A stretch of DNA of 64,000 nucleotides from Bacillota bacterium. Its GTDB lineage: Bacteria; Bacillota; Clostridia; Lachnospirales; Lachnospiraceae. Below the pieces are notes generated by a model. The model made no database searches. It was not told where the DNA came from and saw nothing but the letters and a program-made list of their open reading frames with translations. This document shows positions 63,086-64,000 of the stretch, in pieces (the first letter of the stretch is position 1; each line of letters starts with the position of its first letter). Made by a program: the position numbers and the translations under genes. The stretch is taken from positions 35,440 to 99,439 of the forward strand of contig JAEZKU010000067.1 of assembly GCA_023436065.1 (NCBI GenBank), read 5' to 3'.

Positions 63086-64000
63086 ATGTATCGTTCACAC
63101 GTATTGGTTTGCGGTGGTACCGGGTGTACTTCCTCAGGAAGTGTCAAGATCATCGAGTCACTGCAGGCAGAAATCAAAAAGAATGGTCTTAGCACCGAAG
63201 TTTCCGTAGTACAGACAGGTTGTCACGGACTTTGTGCCTTAGGACCGATTGTTATTATCTACCCGGAGGCAACCTTCTATGCCATGGTAACGGAAGAGGA
63301 TGTTCCGGAGATCGTATCCGAGCACTTATTGAAGGGACGTATCGTTACCCGTCTCCTTTACAAGGAAATGGTTACGGAAGATGGCGGAATCAAGTCCTTA
63401 AATGATACCGACTTCTATAAGAAGCAGCACAGAATTGCACTCCGCAACTGTGGTGTTATCAATCCCGAAAACATTGACGAATACATCGGAACCGGCGGTT
63501 ATGAAGCTCTTGGCAAGGTTCTTACAGAATACACACCGGATCAGGTAATCCAGACCATCTTAGACAGCGGCCTTCGCGGTCGAGGCGGCGGCGGTTTCCC
63601 CACAGGCTTAAAATGGAAGCTTGCGAAGGGAAATGATGCTGATCAGAAGTATGTGTGCTGTAATGCAGACGAAGGTGACCCGGGTGCGTTCATGGATCGT
63701 TCCGTGTTAGAGGGTGACCCTCACGTATTACTTGAGGCTATGGCAATTGCAGGTTATGCAATCGGAGCTACTCAGGGTTATGTCTATGTTCGTGCTGAAT
63801 ACCCGATCGCTGTAGATCGCCTTGAAATCGCTATCGGCCAGGCAAGAGAATATGGCTTACTTGGTAAGAACATCTTCAATAGCGGCTTTGATTTTGATAT
63901 TGAATTAAGACTTGGTGCAGGCGCATTCGTTTGTGGTGAAGAGACAGCGCTGATGACTTCCATCGAAGGTAATCGTGGTGAGCCTCGTCCCCGTCCTCCG
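63086..64000 (+). CDS. hydB: NuoF-like NADH-binding subunit of hydrogenase (HydB), 3' end cut off
   Basis: 305 codons present; the frame is open at the window end. An N-terminal ferredoxin-like domain (CGGTGCTSSGS ... TGCHGLCALGP, about 1-95), then the flavin/NADH core: LRGRGGGGFPTGLKW, CNADEGDPGAFMDRSVLEGD and GAGAFVCGEETALM. Full-length relatives are about 600 aa with C-terminal [4Fe-4S] sites, so about half is missing. Good site GAAGGAGG. The hydrogenase large subunit is expected next. Confidence 0.93.
   Translation, partial: MYRSHVLVCGGTGCTSSGSVKIIESLQAEIKKNGLSTEVSVVQTGCHGLCALGPIVIIYPEATFYAMVTEEDVPEIVSEHLLKGRIVTRLLYKEMVTEDGGIKSLNDTDFYKKQHRIALRNCGVINPENIDEYIGTGGYEALGKVLTEYTPDQVIQTILDSGLRGRGGGGFPTGLKWKLAKGNDADQKYVCCNADEGDPGAFMDRSVLEGDPHVLLEAMAIAGYAIGATQGYVYVRAEYPIAVDRLEIAIGQAREYGLLGKNIFNSGFDFDIELRLGAGAFVCGEETALMTSIEGNRGEPRPRPP

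Noticed and set aside
1..64000. CRISPR arrays, tRNA or rRNA genes
   Set aside because: No regularly spaced repeats, no rRNA-like stretches and no cloverleaf were noticed in the gaps.

Overview
The window looks like chromosome from an anaerobic, motile Gram-positive of the Clostridia, most likely the Lachnospiraceae. The evidence is moderate-to-low GC, Clostridia-type promoters (TTGACA / TATAAT) and strong GGAGG ribosome sites, the pth-mfd-prsA order, spoVG, a DnaD/DnaI-type primosome pair, a preQ1-I riboswitch on queT, and a HydABC-type [FeFe]-hydrogenase operon. No tRNA, rRNA, CRISPR array or intact transposase gene was seen.

Layout. 1-1417: an ECF sigma factor with a membrane anti-sigma protein of the RsgI-like type (cut by the window start). 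1700-8369: prsA-like foldase, mfd, pth and a DUF4003 gene. 8591-12463: LytTR/DUF3021 pair, an alpha/beta hydrolase, a small DUF6774-like protein, a CPBP protease and spoVG. 13090-18209: murC, then a DnaA-box-rich gap, dnaD-like and dnaI-like loaders, and prs. 18324-24604: GNAT, class A PBP, and a YhaN/YhaO-like (SbcCD-like) pair. 25025-33810: assorted accessory genes (GNAT, lone holin, TetR with flavodoxin-like reductase, chemoreceptor, transglutaminase, AraC) and a second ECF sigma/anti-sigma pair.

34128-50297 is the most unusual region: an apparently single operon for a ribosomally made, radical-SAM-modified peptide. It runs SPASM radical SAM, a 74-aa Nif11-type double-glycine precursor with a 9-residue core (GCGLNFFFG), a second radical SAM, then a STAS protein, DUF2156, a MATE transporter fused to an RsbW-like ATPase domain, GNAT, a membrane SpoIIE phosphatase, a free RsbW-like kinase, a short HlyD-like protein and two NHLM-type ABC exporters, one with a C39 peptidase. 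A two-component system lies just upstream behind its own terminator. A full partner-switching set (phosphatase, kinase, STAS) sits inside the peptide operon with no sigma factor in sight.

50577-56297: queT with preQ1-I riboswitch, an Ig-like secreted protein, asnS, a PhzF protein, and an MFS exporter behind a leader peptide and RBS-sequestering hairpin. 56358-64000: a putative H2/redox-sensing operon (DRTGG, RsbW-like ATPase, sensory [FeFe]-hydrogenase-like protein, DRTGG, PHP), a PAS protein with a degenerate GGDEF domain, and, divergently, the start of the bifurcating hydrogenase operon (NuoE-like, ATPase, ferredoxin, NuoF-like cut by the window end). This last operon holds a structured RNA candidate and a tandem repeat of ribosome-binding-site mimics.

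Non-coding structure worth attention: two related long inverted-repeat elements with GTGTCAAA ends (12.9 kb and 24.7 kb), head-to-tail DnaA boxes before dnaD, a textbook TetR operator inside its own promoter, and a likely leaderless DUF4003 transcript.
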